A stretch of 64,000 nucleotides of DNA from Bacteroidales bacterium. Its GTDB lineage: Bacteria > Bacteroidota > Bacteroidia > Bacteroidales > UBA932. The translations under genes were made by a program, and so were the position numbers. This document shows, piece by piece, positions 51,507 to 61,313 of the stretch. Below the pieces are notes generated by a model that had not been told where the DNA came from, ran no database searches, and worked only from the letters and a program-made list of their open reading frames with translations. The stretch lies in NCBI GenBank assembly GCA_017959005.1, contig JAGDBO010000017.1, positions 62,001 through 126,000 of the forward strand. Direction: 5' to 3'. Position 1 is the first letter of the stretch. Every line of letters begins with the position of its first letter.

Positions 51507-52997
51507 CTAAATCTCAAAATCCTCTAAGTGTTTCTTTGCGTAGAGTTTCATGTGAATGCATACCGCCGTAGTAATGAGCACGGTAAGGCCTGCTGCACAG
51601 ATTGCTCCGGCTGTGTAGTCAAAGCCTATCATCTGCTTTGAGAAGAACAAAAAGTCTATACAGATGAAGGTCATAAAGATTGCAGGAATCATAGATACAA
51701 AGTAGAACGGAACTCCCCATTTCTGAACTTTGCGTCCTCTTAAATAGAGGTAAACAGTTATAGTCCAGAGTGTAAATACTGAAAGAGTCTGATTTGCCCA
51801 GGCAAAGTATCTCCAGAGTATGTCATACTTCATAAGCGTTATGGCATAGCCAATTATGAACATAGGGATACAGATATAGAGACGCTTGAGTATGCTCTTC
51901 TGTTCCAAATGCAGGAAGTCTGCAATGATAAGTCTTGAACTTCTGAAGGCTGTATCTCCGGATGTTATAGGTGCTGCAACAACGCCGAGCAGTGCCAGTA
52001 TTGCACCAAATTTCCCGAGTGTTGTGTTGGTGATTTCATTCACAACCCAGGATGCATCCTGTCCGTGATCCGCCAATGCTGCGTTCAGTCCTGCAAGACT
52101 GTTTTCCAGACCGTTATAGCCTTTGAAGAATGCCATTGCTGCAGCTGCCCAGATAAGTGCAATTATACTCTCACTGATCATTGCGCCATAGAAAACGGAG
52201 CGGCTCTCCTTTTTGTCCTTAAGGCAGCGAGCCATCATAGGTGACTGAGTTGCATGGAATCCGGAGATTGCTCCGCAGGCAATGGTGATAAACATTGTTG
52301 GAATTATTGGGAATTCTTTAGCATTGGTTTTGAAGTTTGCAAGGGAGTCCCAACCGTTTATTTCCGGTATCTGAAGATTGCCGGTAAAGAGAACTACCAG
52401 TATTCCCAACGCCATGAAAATCAGAGCAATTCCAAAGACAGGATAGACGTTTCCAATGATTTTATCTATCGGGAGAAGAGTAGCTACAATAAAGTATGCA
52501 AAGACAATGTAGAGCCAGATACTCTTGTCCCATCCAGTCATAGTGGAGAGGATGCCGGCAGGGCCCAGCATAAGGACGGCACCAGCCATCATCATAATTA
52601 CTACCGTAAAGAGTCTCATCACCTGTTTTGTGGTCAGGCCCAGGTATTTACCTATGATCTCCGGCAGGCTCATTCCGTTGTGGTTAAGTGAGATTACTCC
52701 CGCAATAAAGTCATGCATCGCGCCCATAAAGATTCCGCCCAGGGTTATCCACAAGAAGGCGGCAGGTCCGTAGGTTGCACCCAATACGGCTCCAAAGATA
52801 GGGCCTAGACCGGCAATGTTAAGTAGCTGAATCAGAAAGGTTTTCCAGCGCGGCATTGGAATGTAGTCCACGCCGTCATAGAGATTTTTTGACGGTACCT
52901 GTTTGTCCTGTTTAATACCGCACATTTTCTCCAGGAATCTACCATAGGTGAAGTATGCAACTACCAGTGCCGTAAGGCATATAATAAAGGTTATCAT
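51507..52997 (-). CDS. cstA: carbon starvation protein A (peptide/pyruvate transporter)
   Basis: The 496-residue protein has about fourteen membrane helices and the CstA signatures: NLYDGVDYIPMPRWKTFLIQ, LLNIAGLGPIFGAVLGATYG, GGIFMGAMHDFIAGVISLNH and AITSGDTAFRSSR-like segment VVAAPITSGDTAFRSSRLII. CstA proteins import peptides or pyruvate when carbon is scarce. It is the short form of the family. Its start overlaps the NUDIX gene stop by 4 bp, which links it to the ATP synthase operon upstream. Confidence 0.93.
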   Translation of the reverse strand: MITFIICLTALVVAYFTYGRFLEKMCGIKQDKQVPSKNLYDGVDYIPMPRWKTFLIQLLNIAGLGPIFGAVLGATYGPAAFLWITLGGIFMGAMHDFIAGVISLNHNGMSLPEIIGKYLGLTTKQVMRLFTVVIMMMAGAVLMLGPAGILSTMTGWDKSIWLYIVFAYFIVATLLPIDKIIGNVYPVFGIALIFMALGILVVLFTGNLQIPEINGWDSLANFKTNAKEFPIIPTMFITIACGAISGFHATQSPMMARCLKDKKESRSVFYGAMISESIIALIWAAAAMAFFKGYNGLENSLAGLNAALADHGQDASWVVNEITNTTLGKFGAILALLGVVAAPITSGDTAFRSSRLIIADFLHLEQKSILKRLYICIPMFIIGYAITLMKYDILWRYFAWANQTLSVFTLWTITVYLYLRGRKVQKWGVPFYFVSMIPAIFMTFICIDFLFFSKQMIGFDYTAGAICAAGLTVLITTAVCIHMKLYAKKHLEDFEI

Positions 52998-53848
52998 AGG
53001 CTGTTTGTAATCTGTTCAAAATCTGCTAATATAAATTTACTATTATTTGTTCGGAGGGTACAGCCTCCGCTATTCTCTTTGAATGTATAGATGGTTGCCT
53101 TGCGGGATGGGAGGCCCTGGCGGTTGAGGCCGCCGTCATTCAGGTGACCGGTGGAGAGCATCTTGCGGGCAAAGTTGCGGCGGTCATACTTCTTGCAATA
53201 GATGGCTTCATAGAGAGCCTGGAGTTGAGACATTGTAAACTCACGCGGTAGAAGATAACGCCACAACGGATTAAAGACTAAAGATTTACGTAGAGCCGCC
53301 ATTGCCTTTTCAAATATCTCCTTATGGTCAAAGGCCAGTGACGGAAGATCATCCACCGGGAACCATTGTGCCTCAGTGGCATCATCCGCTGCAACTGCAT
53401 TCATTTCAGTTGTAAGAACAAAGAAAGGGACCGTAACAACTCTTTGGCGGGGATCTCTGTTTGGAGTGGAAAAGACTTCAAACTGCTCAAGATAAGGGGC
53501 TTTCAGGCCCGTCTCTTCCTGCAGTTCTCGGAGTGCGCCCTGCTGGGCAGTCTCTTCCGGATTTACAAAACCGCCGGGGAAAGCCCAGTAATCTTTATAC
53601 GGATCTGCTCCTCTCTTAATCAGCAGAACTTTTAACGGGCTTTCTTTTCCGCAACTTACAGACTTGGAGCCTTGTTCACAACTGTCTTTCTTGCAAGCAG
53701 CAAACTCGTTACTTGCAGCAGCAGGCTTTTGCTTTGAGTCCGGGCAGAAAGAGAAGACAATGCAGTCTGCCGTAAGAGCGGTCTGAGGATATTTGTAAAC
53801 CCAGGGGTAGGCCTCTCCTTTTCTATATTTGAAAACTGCATGTGCCAT
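52994..53848 (-). CDS. NUDIX domain protein with winged-helix C terminus (NrtR-like)
   Basis: The 284-residue protein has a Nudix box at residues 92-115 (GGFVNPEETAQQGALRELQE followed by ETGL) and a C-terminal winged-helix region (REFTMSQLQALYEAIYCKKY, DRRNFARKMLSTGHL). This is the NrtR-like regulator architecture in which the NUDIX domain senses a nucleotide-sugar or NAD metabolite. Residues 36-70 form an unusual Cys/Lys/Ser-rich insert (FAACKKDSCEQGSKSVSCGK). It starts 9 bp after atpG and overlaps cstA. Confidence 0.85.
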   Translation of the reverse strand: MAHAVFKYRKGEAYPWVYKYPQTALTADCIVFSFCPDSKQKPAAASNEFAACKKDSCEQGSKSVSCGKESPLKVLLIKRGADPYKDYWAFPGGFVNPEETAQQGALRELQEETGLKAPYLEQFEVFSTPNRDPRQRVVTVPFFVLTTEMNAVAADDATEAQWFPVDDLPSLAFDHKEIFEKAMAALRKSLVFNPLWRYLLPREFTMSQLQALYEAIYCKKYDRRNFARKMLSTGHLNDGGLNRQGLPSRKATIYTFKENSGGCTLRTNNSKFILADFEQITNSL

Positions 53849-53857
53849 ACTACCAGA

Positions 53858-54778
53858 TTATTGCACGCTTCCGGCAACAATATCCAGAAGCTCGGCGGTG
53901 ATTGCCTGCTGGCGTGATTTGTTGTATAGGATGGTGAGTTCCTGAATCAAATCCTCTGCGTTATCCGTAGCAACCTGCATAGCCACGGTTCTTGCAGCAT
54001 GTTCACTTGCGTAGGAATCCGCCAGGCAGGTGTAGAGTTTTTGCTTCAGAACCTGCGGAATCAAAGAGGTAATCACATCAGAAACGGAAGGCTCAACAAT
54101 GTAGTTGTGGAAGAATCCTTCCGGAGAAAGAGACTCCTCCGCCTTGTATGAAGAGAGATCCACCGGCAGATATGTAATCCTTGAAACCTTCTGAACAGCA
54201 GGAGATTTGAAGTGCTGATAAACAACGTAAACCTTATCAAACTCTCCCGCCTTATACTTATCCATCAGCTCTCGTGCAAGAGCAAAAATCTTTTTGTAAT
54301 CCGGCTTTGCGGCAAGAGACTGAAGAGTAAACTCCTCCCCCTCACTCTTAATGGAAGTGGTGCAGTTGAAGCCCATCTTTTTTGCCGCCTCCTCTATCTT
54401 TTTCCCGATAGGATATACGGTTACAAACTTGTCATCTATATGAAGATCCAGAATTAGGGAGGTGAACTCTTTTATAACGTTGTAGTTGAAAGCACCGCAG
54501 AGTGAGGAGTTGGAAGAGAAGGCCACAACAGCAACTTTGCTCAAAGCCTTCTTTGTCTCCTCCTCATCCTTAAGAACATACGGAGATGAGAAAACTGTCT
54601 TACCGGCTAAAAAGTTGGAGACAATCTTATCCAGATTCTGCTGATAAGGAACCATAGCGGTAATGATGGACTGCGCCTTATGAAGCTTGGCAGATGATAC
54701 CATCTTCATTGCAGAGGTCACCTTACGTGTTCCCTGAACAGAACCAATTCTTGTCTTTATCTCCTTGAGTGAAGCCAT
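53858..54778 (-). CDS. atpG: ATP synthase F1 gamma subunit
   Basis: The gamma subunit is the rotor shaft of F1. The 306-residue protein has the N-terminal helix (ASLKEIKTRIGSVQGTRKVT, then SAMKMVSSAKL) and the C-terminal coiled coil (EHAARTVAMQVATDNAEDLI, LTILYNKSRQQAITAELLDI) that lines the alpha-beta hexamer. It is the last ATP synthase gene and starts 9 bp after the atpA stop. Confidence 0.96.
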   Translation of the reverse strand: MASLKEIKTRIGSVQGTRKVTSAMKMVSSAKLHKAQSIITAMVPYQQNLDKIVSNFLAGKTVFSSPYVLKDEEETKKALSKVAVVAFSSNSSLCGAFNYNVIKEFTSLILDLHIDDKFVTVYPIGKKIEEAAKKMGFNCTTSIKSEGEEFTLQSLAAKPDYKKIFALARELMDKYKAGEFDKVYVVYQHFKSPAVQKVSRITYLPVDLSSYKAEESLSPEGFFHNYIVEPSVSDVITSLIPQVLKQKLYTCLADSYASEHAARTVAMQVATDNAEDLIQELTILYNKSRQQAITAELLDIVAGSVQ

Positions 54779-54787
54779 ACTCTACTA

Positions 54788-56374
54788 TTACTGAACAAAC
54801 TGATTTACCGTCATTTGTGCAACCTTCTCAATCTTCTGGGTGATATCGTCATTAATAACACCCTTTCTGAGTTCGTCCAAAACATCCTGCTGGTTGTTAA
54901 GGCGCAGATGTTCAATGAAGGTCTTCTCAAACTTCTGTATATCGTTTATATCTATATCCTTAAAGAGTCCGTGGGTTCCGCAGTAAAGTATTGCAACCTG
55001 CTCCTCCACCGGCATCGGCGAGTACTGAGGCTGAATAAGCAGACGGGTGTTCTTTCTACCCTTATCTATGGCCTGAGCGGTAACCTTGTCCATCTCTCCT
55101 CCGAACTTTGTAAAGGCCTCAAGTTCCTGGTACTGAGCCTGGTCAATCTTAAGAGTACCGGCAACCTTCTTCATGGATTTTATCTGAGCATTACCGCCCA
55201 CACGGGATACCGAGATACCCACGTTGATTGCAGGACGGTTACCCTGGTTGAAGAGGTCAGTATCCAGGAAGATCTGTCCGTCCGTAATGGAAATTACGTT
55301 GGTAGGAATCTAGGCGGAAACGTCTCCCTCCTGAGTCTCAATAATAGGAAGCGCAGTAAGCGAACCGCCTCCTTTAACTTTACCCTTAAGTGAATCCGGC
55401 AGGTCATTCATCTTCTCTGCAACCTCCTGTTGGTCAATTATTTTTGCAGCTCTTTCCAAAAGTCTTGAGTGGAGGTAGAAGATATCTCCCGGGTATGCCT
55501 CACGTCCTGAAGGACGGCGCAGAATAAGTGAAACCTCTCTGTATGAAACCGCCTGTTTTGAGAGGTCGTCATAAACAACCAACGCATCTCTTCCGGTATC
55601 TCTGAAGTATTCGCCTATGGCAGCTCCGGCGAACGGTGCAAAGTACTGGAGAGCAGCAGGATCTGCAGCGGTGGCGCAGACAACGATGGTGTAATCCATA
55701 GCGCCCTTCTCTCTAAGTGTCTCAACCAGAGAGGCTACCGTAGAACCCTTCTGACCTATGGCAACATAGATGCAGTAGACCGGCTTGCCCTCTTTATGAG
55801 CGTTCTGCTGGTTAATGATGGTATCAATTGCAATTGCAGTCTTTCCAGTCTGACGGTCTCCGATAATGAGCTCTCTCTGTCCTCTTCCAATAGGAATCAT
55901 AGAGTCAATAGCCTTGATACCTGTCTGCAGAGGCTGGTTCACCGGCTGACGGAAAACAACTCCAGGAGCCTTTCTCTCCAGAGGCATCTCAAAGAGCTCA
56001 CCCTCTATACTTCCCTTACCGTCAAGGGGTTGACCTAGCGGGTTGATAACTCTGCCCAGCATACTCTCACCTACTCTTATAGATGCAATTCTCTTGGTTC
56101 TCTTAACGGAGAATCCCTCCTTGATGTTATCTGTAGGACCAAGGAGCACCGCTCCAACGTTATCCTCCTCAAGGTTCATCACAACGGCCATCTCTCCGTT
56201 TTCAAACTCCAGAAGTTCACTCGCTTCCGCATTGCGCAACCCATAAATACGTACAACTCCGTCACTTACCTGAAGAACGGTTCCAACCTCGTCCAGCTGA
56301 ACCCTTCCCTCAATCCCCTCCAACTGTTTGCGCAGAACCTCGGAAACTTCACTTGCTTTAATATTAACTGCCAT
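54788..56374 (-). pseudogene. atpA: ATP synthase F1 alpha subunit, interrupted by in-frame TAG
   Basis: The alpha subunit is part of the catalytic F1 hexamer. Read through, the frame is 528 codons, the normal length, with the P-loop GDRQTGKT at residues 172-179 and the signature region [24 protein letters not shown] codon at 55312-55310 (codon 355) stands where the conserved Tyr of the segment EGDVSAYIPTN belongs; the residues on both sides are in frame and intact ([20 protein letters not shown]). The second part has no plausible start of its own. Either a sequencing or assembly error, a real nonsense mutation, or readthrough of an amber codon. Confidence 0.9.
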
Positions 56375-56376
56375 AA

Positions 56377-56937
56377 TTAAACTATTCTTCTGTTTTTATC
56401 CAGTAGCTGCTGGCGTATCTGACGCAGTTTGTTTGCAATGCTAGCATCCATTCTGAAATCATCTACGTCAATTATGAAACCTCCTTCTATAGAAGGGTTT
56501 ACACACTTATACAGCTCTATTTTCTTACCCAGCACGGAGGATGTTTTGGAGATAATCTTCTCCTCCATCTCCTTGCTTAAAGGTATGGCCGTAGTAATCT
56601 TTACCACGGCAATGTTCTTCTTCTCCCTGTAGAGAGTCTGATAGTTGAGCGCGGAAGCTCTCAAATAATTTTCTCTGCGATTCTCAATAATGATGTTGTA
56701 AAACCTTTGCACCGCGTCGTTTGCAGCGGCAGTGCCGGTAAGTGTAGAGGAGAGCAGAGACAATTTATCCTGCCGGGAGAGAAGAGGGTCTTCCAATGTA
56801 CGCGTAAGTGCCGGATTCTGCTTAAGACACTCCAGAAGAAGGCCCATCTGTGAATAAACCTCTTCCTCTACGCCTTTCTCTAAAGCGTAGTCTAACAATG
56901 CCTTAGCATACCTTACCGCCAATACTCCTACGTCCAT
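56377..56937 (-). CDS. atpH: ATP synthase F1 delta subunit
   Basis: The delta subunit links the F1 hexamer to the peripheral stalk. The 186-residue protein shows the OSCP pattern: [20 protein letters not shown] at the N terminus and [20 protein letters not shown] near the C terminus. It lies two bases before atpA and three bases after atpF. Confidence 0.93.
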   Translation of the reverse strand: MDVGVLAVRYAKALLDYALEKGVEEEVYSQMGLLLECLKQNPALTRTLEDPLLSRQDKLSLLSSTLTGTAAANDAVQRFYNIIIENRRENYLRASALNYQTLYREKKNIAVVKITTAIPLSKEMEEKIISKTSSVLGKKIELYKCVNPSIEGGFIIDVDDFRMDASIANKLRQIRQQLLDKNRRIV

Positions 56938-56940
56938 TCT

Positions 56941-57456
56941 TTATGCCGTTTTTTCCGCCTTTGTAAGAGTGGATACCTCATCCAGCATCTTTTCAATCAT
57001 ATCCATCTGCGCCTCCTCAGTGGAAAGTTTCTGACGGATAATCTTTTCTGCAATATCACAAGAGAGCGTAGCAACCTCTCTTCTTATTGAGAGCATTGCC
57101 TCATCCTTCTCTTTCTGAATCTGCGCCTTTGCCGTATCCAACTCTTTTTGAGATATTTTTGAGGCCTCCTCCTTGGCGTTGGCAAGAATCTTATCTCTCT
57201 GCTCGGCAGCCTCGTTCAGAAGACGCCCCTGCTCTTTATTAGCCTCTGCCACAATGGCTTTGGAATCCTCCTCCACCTTTGCAAGCTGAATCTTGGCTTT
57301 GCGGGCATCTTCCAGCGAGTCCTCAATATATCCTCTTCTCTTCTCGACAGATTTGGTTATAACCGGAAAGCCGAACTTGGCCAGTATGAAAAATACCACG
57401 CCAAATGAAATCAGCATCCAGAACAACAATCCGCTGTCGGGAACAAGTAATGACAT
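56941..57456 (-). CDS. atpF: ATP synthase Fo b subunit
   Basis: The b subunit forms the peripheral stalk. The 171-residue protein has one N-terminal membrane helix ([20 protein letters not shown]) followed by a long charged coiled coil ([40 protein letters not shown]). Length and layout are normal. It is 22 bp downstream of atpE. Confidence 0.94.
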   Translation of the reverse strand: MSLLVPDSGLLFWMLISFGVVFFILAKFGFPVITKSVEKRRGYIEDSLEDARKAKIQLAKVEEDSKAIVAEANKEQGRLLNEAAEQRDKILANAKEEASKISQKELDTAKAQIQKEKDEAMLSIRREVATLSCDIAEKIIRQKLSTEEAQMDMIEKMLDEVSTLTKAEKTA

Positions 57457-57478
57457 AATCTACTGACTTTTAATCTTT

Positions 57479-57748
57479 TTAGCCCTGCTGTACAAAGTAA
57501 GAAAGCATACAAACGATTACCGCAATAAGAGCAACTCCCTCAATGAGTGCTGCGGAAAGAATCATAGAGCTTCTTACATCACCGGCTGCCTGAGGCTGAC
57601 GTGCAATGGCATCCATAGCGTTGGAACCTATCTTGCCGATACCCATAGCGGCACCAATTACAACAATACCCGCTCCCAGAGCAGCTGCTGCCTTGCTAAC
57701 TGCCAGAGCCATTGTGTACTCCAAAATAGCTGAAAGAACTGTTAACAT
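57479..57748 (-). CDS. atpE: ATP synthase Fo c subunit
   Basis: The c subunit forms the ion-carrying ring. The 89-residue protein is a two-helix hairpin with the polar loop IARQPQAAGD and the ion-binding Glu70 in SAALIEGVALIAVIV. The residues next to Glu70 (Gly-Val) and the absence of the Gln and Ser of sodium rings suggest proton use; that is an inference. An internal ATG at residue 13 is an alternative start. Confidence 0.94.
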   Translation of the reverse strand: MLTVLSAILEYTMALAVSKAAAALGAGIVVIGAAMGIGKIGSNAMDAIARQPQAAGDVRSSMILSAALIEGVALIAVIVCMLSYFVQQG

Positions 57749-57774
57749 AATCTATTAATTTTTAATTGTTTATA

Positions 57775-58863
57775 TTATTCTTTATCTGTTTTCAACTCCT
57801 TTTTGTGATGCTCCACCTGTGCAGATCCTATGAATACTGAACTGAGCAGAGTGAATACATAAGCCTGGATGAAGGCCACCAAAACCTCCAACGCATTCAT
57901 AAAAATGTTGAACACTACGGAGATAAAGGTCATTGAACCTCCCAAAGCCTTTCCCGCTCCGAATCCTATGAAAATCAAAACGGTAAGCACCAGCATTGCC
58001 AAGTGGCCTCCCAACATGTTTGCAAAGAGCCTTATCATCAAAGCAATAGGTTTTGTGAAAATACCTATGAACTCAATTAAAGGCATAATAGGTATAGGAA
58101 CCTTGAGCCAGGTAGGAACATCAGGCCAAATTATCTCCTTCCAATACTCCCTTGAACCAAAGACATTTACAGCTATAAATGTACAGAGAGCAAGGAAGAG
58201 TGTTATACTCATATTTGCCGTAACTCCCACTCCGCCGGGGAAGAATGGAATCAGGCTCATAAGATTGCAGATGAATATAAAGAAGAAGACGGTAAGAAGA
58301 TAAGGAGAGAACCTCTTGTAATTCTTTCCCACACAAGGTTTTATAATGCTCTCTTCTACCGCTGTGACAATCATCTCCACAAAACTTACATACTTGCCCG
58401 GTACTGCGTTCACATCGTTTTGATGACGGCGGTACCATCTTGCGGCAGGAAGGAAGAGAAGCAGCACCAGCGCTCCGTTTATAAGAAGGGCAAGCGCCAT
58501 CTTGGTCAGAGAGAGGTCTATAGGACGGACCATAGTTCCGTCTGCCATCTTCTCCATAAGTTTTCCTGCGTGAGGGCTCTCGCTGTCTGCAGGGTAGAAC
58601 CCCTGGTAACTTCCTCCGTTCTCATGCAGACGACGGCTTGAGAAAACGTGCCAACCGCTTGTCTTACTGTAGAGTATAACAGGCAGATATATTACAATAT
58701 CCTTCTCTCCAATCTTTGTTATGTGCCAGGAGTAGGAGTCCAGCATGTGTTCAAATATTATCTCCTGCACGTTGAGTTCCTCATGCTTCTCCTCCTCAGC
58801 AAAACTGATTTGCGGGGAGAGCACAAGAGCCAAAAGCAGGAGTATGTATCTGAAACGTCTCAT
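57775..58863 (-). CDS. atpB: ATP synthase Fo a subunit
   Basis: The a subunit contains the ion half-channels. The 362-residue protein starts with a signal-like segment (YILLLLALVLSPQISFAEEE) and about 90 extra soluble residues, as in other Bacteroidota, before the membrane core with the essential Arg in ALMIRLFANMLGGHLAML and SLIPFFPGGVGVTANMSITL. It overlaps the upstream small membrane gene by 4 bp. Confidence 0.94.
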   Translation of the reverse strand: MRRFRYILLLLALVLSPQISFAEEEKHEELNVQEIIFEHMLDSYSWHITKIGEKDIVIYLPVILYSKTSGWHVFSSRRLHENGGSYQGFYPADSESPHAGKLMEKMADGTMVRPIDLSLTKMALALLINGALVLLLFLPAARWYRRHQNDVNAVPGKYVSFVEMIVTAVEESIIKPCVGKNYKRFSPYLLTVFFFIFICNLMSLIPFFPGGVGVTANMSITLFLALCTFIAVNVFGSREYWKEIIWPDVPTWLKVPIPIMPLIEFIGIFTKPIALMIRLFANMLGGHLAMLVLTVLIFIGFGAGKALGGSMTFISVVFNIFMNALEVLVAFIQAYVFTLLSSVFIGSAQVEHHKKELKTDKE

Positions 58864-59240
58864 TTTACTCGCTTCTCCAAGTTATAAAAGAATGTTGTAT
58901 CATACACTAAAAGAACCAGATAGAAGAGTCCGAAGAAGATCAGGAACCACTTTGGATTCTCCCATTTGCAGGCGCACACTATGATTGCAAAAACAATCAA
59001 CAGCAGCAGACGGCTGCTCTTTACCAACATATAACCGGAGACATACTTTCTCTGACTCCCCTTTGCATATCTCTGAAGCCATAAAAATGTCAGCACTGAG
59101 ACAACAAAGAAGAGAACGGCGCATACAATTCTCATATTGCTCCAAGCCGGCTTAAACCAATAAGATAGCACCAGGCAGAGGAGCAATGTAACCGCCATTG
59201 CAATGAAGTTTCCCGTTATATATTTTCTAACTGAACCCAT
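58860..59240 (-). CDS. AtpI-like small membrane protein of the ATP synthase operon
   Basis: The 126-residue protein has four hydrophobic segments (FIAMAVTLLLCLVLSYWFKP, IVCAVLFFVVSVLTFLWLQ, LLLIVFAIIVCACKW, WFLIFFGLFYLVLLVYDTTF). It sits between atpC and atpB, where Bacteroidota have a poorly conserved gene comparable to atpI or to the second small protein involved in c-ring assembly. Its own role is inferred from place only. Confidence 0.75.
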   Translation of the reverse strand: MGSVRKYITGNFIAMAVTLLLCLVLSYWFKPAWSNMRIVCAVLFFVVSVLTFLWLQRYAKGSQRKYVSGYMLVKSSRLLLLIVFAIIVCACKWENPKWFLIFFGLFYLVLLVYDTTFFYNLEKRVK

Positions 59241-59486
59241 CTAGCAGATACAAACAGTTACGTTATCGTCACTCATCTCAACAAAGCCTCCTCCAATCTC
59301 CACGCTCTCTTCCTTTCCACTCTCCGTTACATATGTTATTGCTCCCTTCTCCAAAGATGAGATTATAGGTGCGTGAGTTGGCAGAATGGTAAAAGGTCCC
59401 AGTGTTCCCGGAAGGGTAACCTCCCTTACATCTCCCTTAAAGAGAGAGCTTTCCGGAGATATAATATTAAGATGAAGTAGTTTCAT
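59241..59486 (-). CDS. atpC: ATP synthase F1 epsilon subunit
   Basis: The 81-residue protein is the N-terminal beta-barrel domain of epsilon (LHLNIISPESSLFKGDVREV, LGPFTILPTHAPIISSL). The C-terminal helical inhibitory hairpin of the E. coli subunit is absent, a short form usual for Bacteroidota. It lies directly after atpD (3 bp) and directly before the AtpI-like gene. Confidence 0.94.
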   Translation of the reverse strand: MKLLHLNIISPESSLFKGDVREVTLPGTLGPFTILPTHAPIISSLEKGAITYVTESGKEESVEIGGGFVEMSDDNVTVCIC

Positions 59487-59489
59487 AGT

Positions 59490-61031
<1,542 letters not shown>

Positions 61032-61112
61032 TTAACAAAAATAGGCGAGAATTGATAGGATTTTGACTAAATTCGGTCTCGGTTTATAAAGAATATTCTA
61101 AACATTGATAAT

Positions 61113-61310
61113 ATGATTGTAAAAGTCAACAATGAAGAGGTAAGGATATTCAAGGGTGCCAGCGTAAAGCACGCCCTTTTAAGGTATATCCTTAGAATTA
61201 AGGCAGATGTCTCCAATATTGAGAAACTGCAGGTAAAGGATTGCAAAGGGCACCAGATAGACCAGGATGCCCCGCTTAAGGAGGGAGATTCAATAACCGT
61301 AAAATTGTAA
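61113..61310 (+). CDS. small beta-grasp-like protein
   Basis: The 65-residue protein has the strand-helix-strand rhythm of ubiquitin-like beta-grasp proteins such as ThiS (IVKVNNEEVRIFKGASVKHA, then DAPLKEGDSITVKL). The C-terminal Gly-Gly needed for sulfur transfer is missing; it ends in VKL. It precedes the 5'-nucleotidase gene by 3 bp and is likely co-transcribed. I do not know its function. Confidence 0.6.
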   Translation: MIVKVNNEEVRIFKGASVKHALLRYILRIKADVSNIEKLQVKDCKGHQIDQDAPLKEGDSITVKL

Positions 61311-61313
61311 ACA

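Noticed and set aside
54788..55222. Separate protein from the 3' part of atpA
   Set aside because: It starts from a GTG in the middle of a conserved domain and is in the same frame as the first part; it is one interrupted gene.
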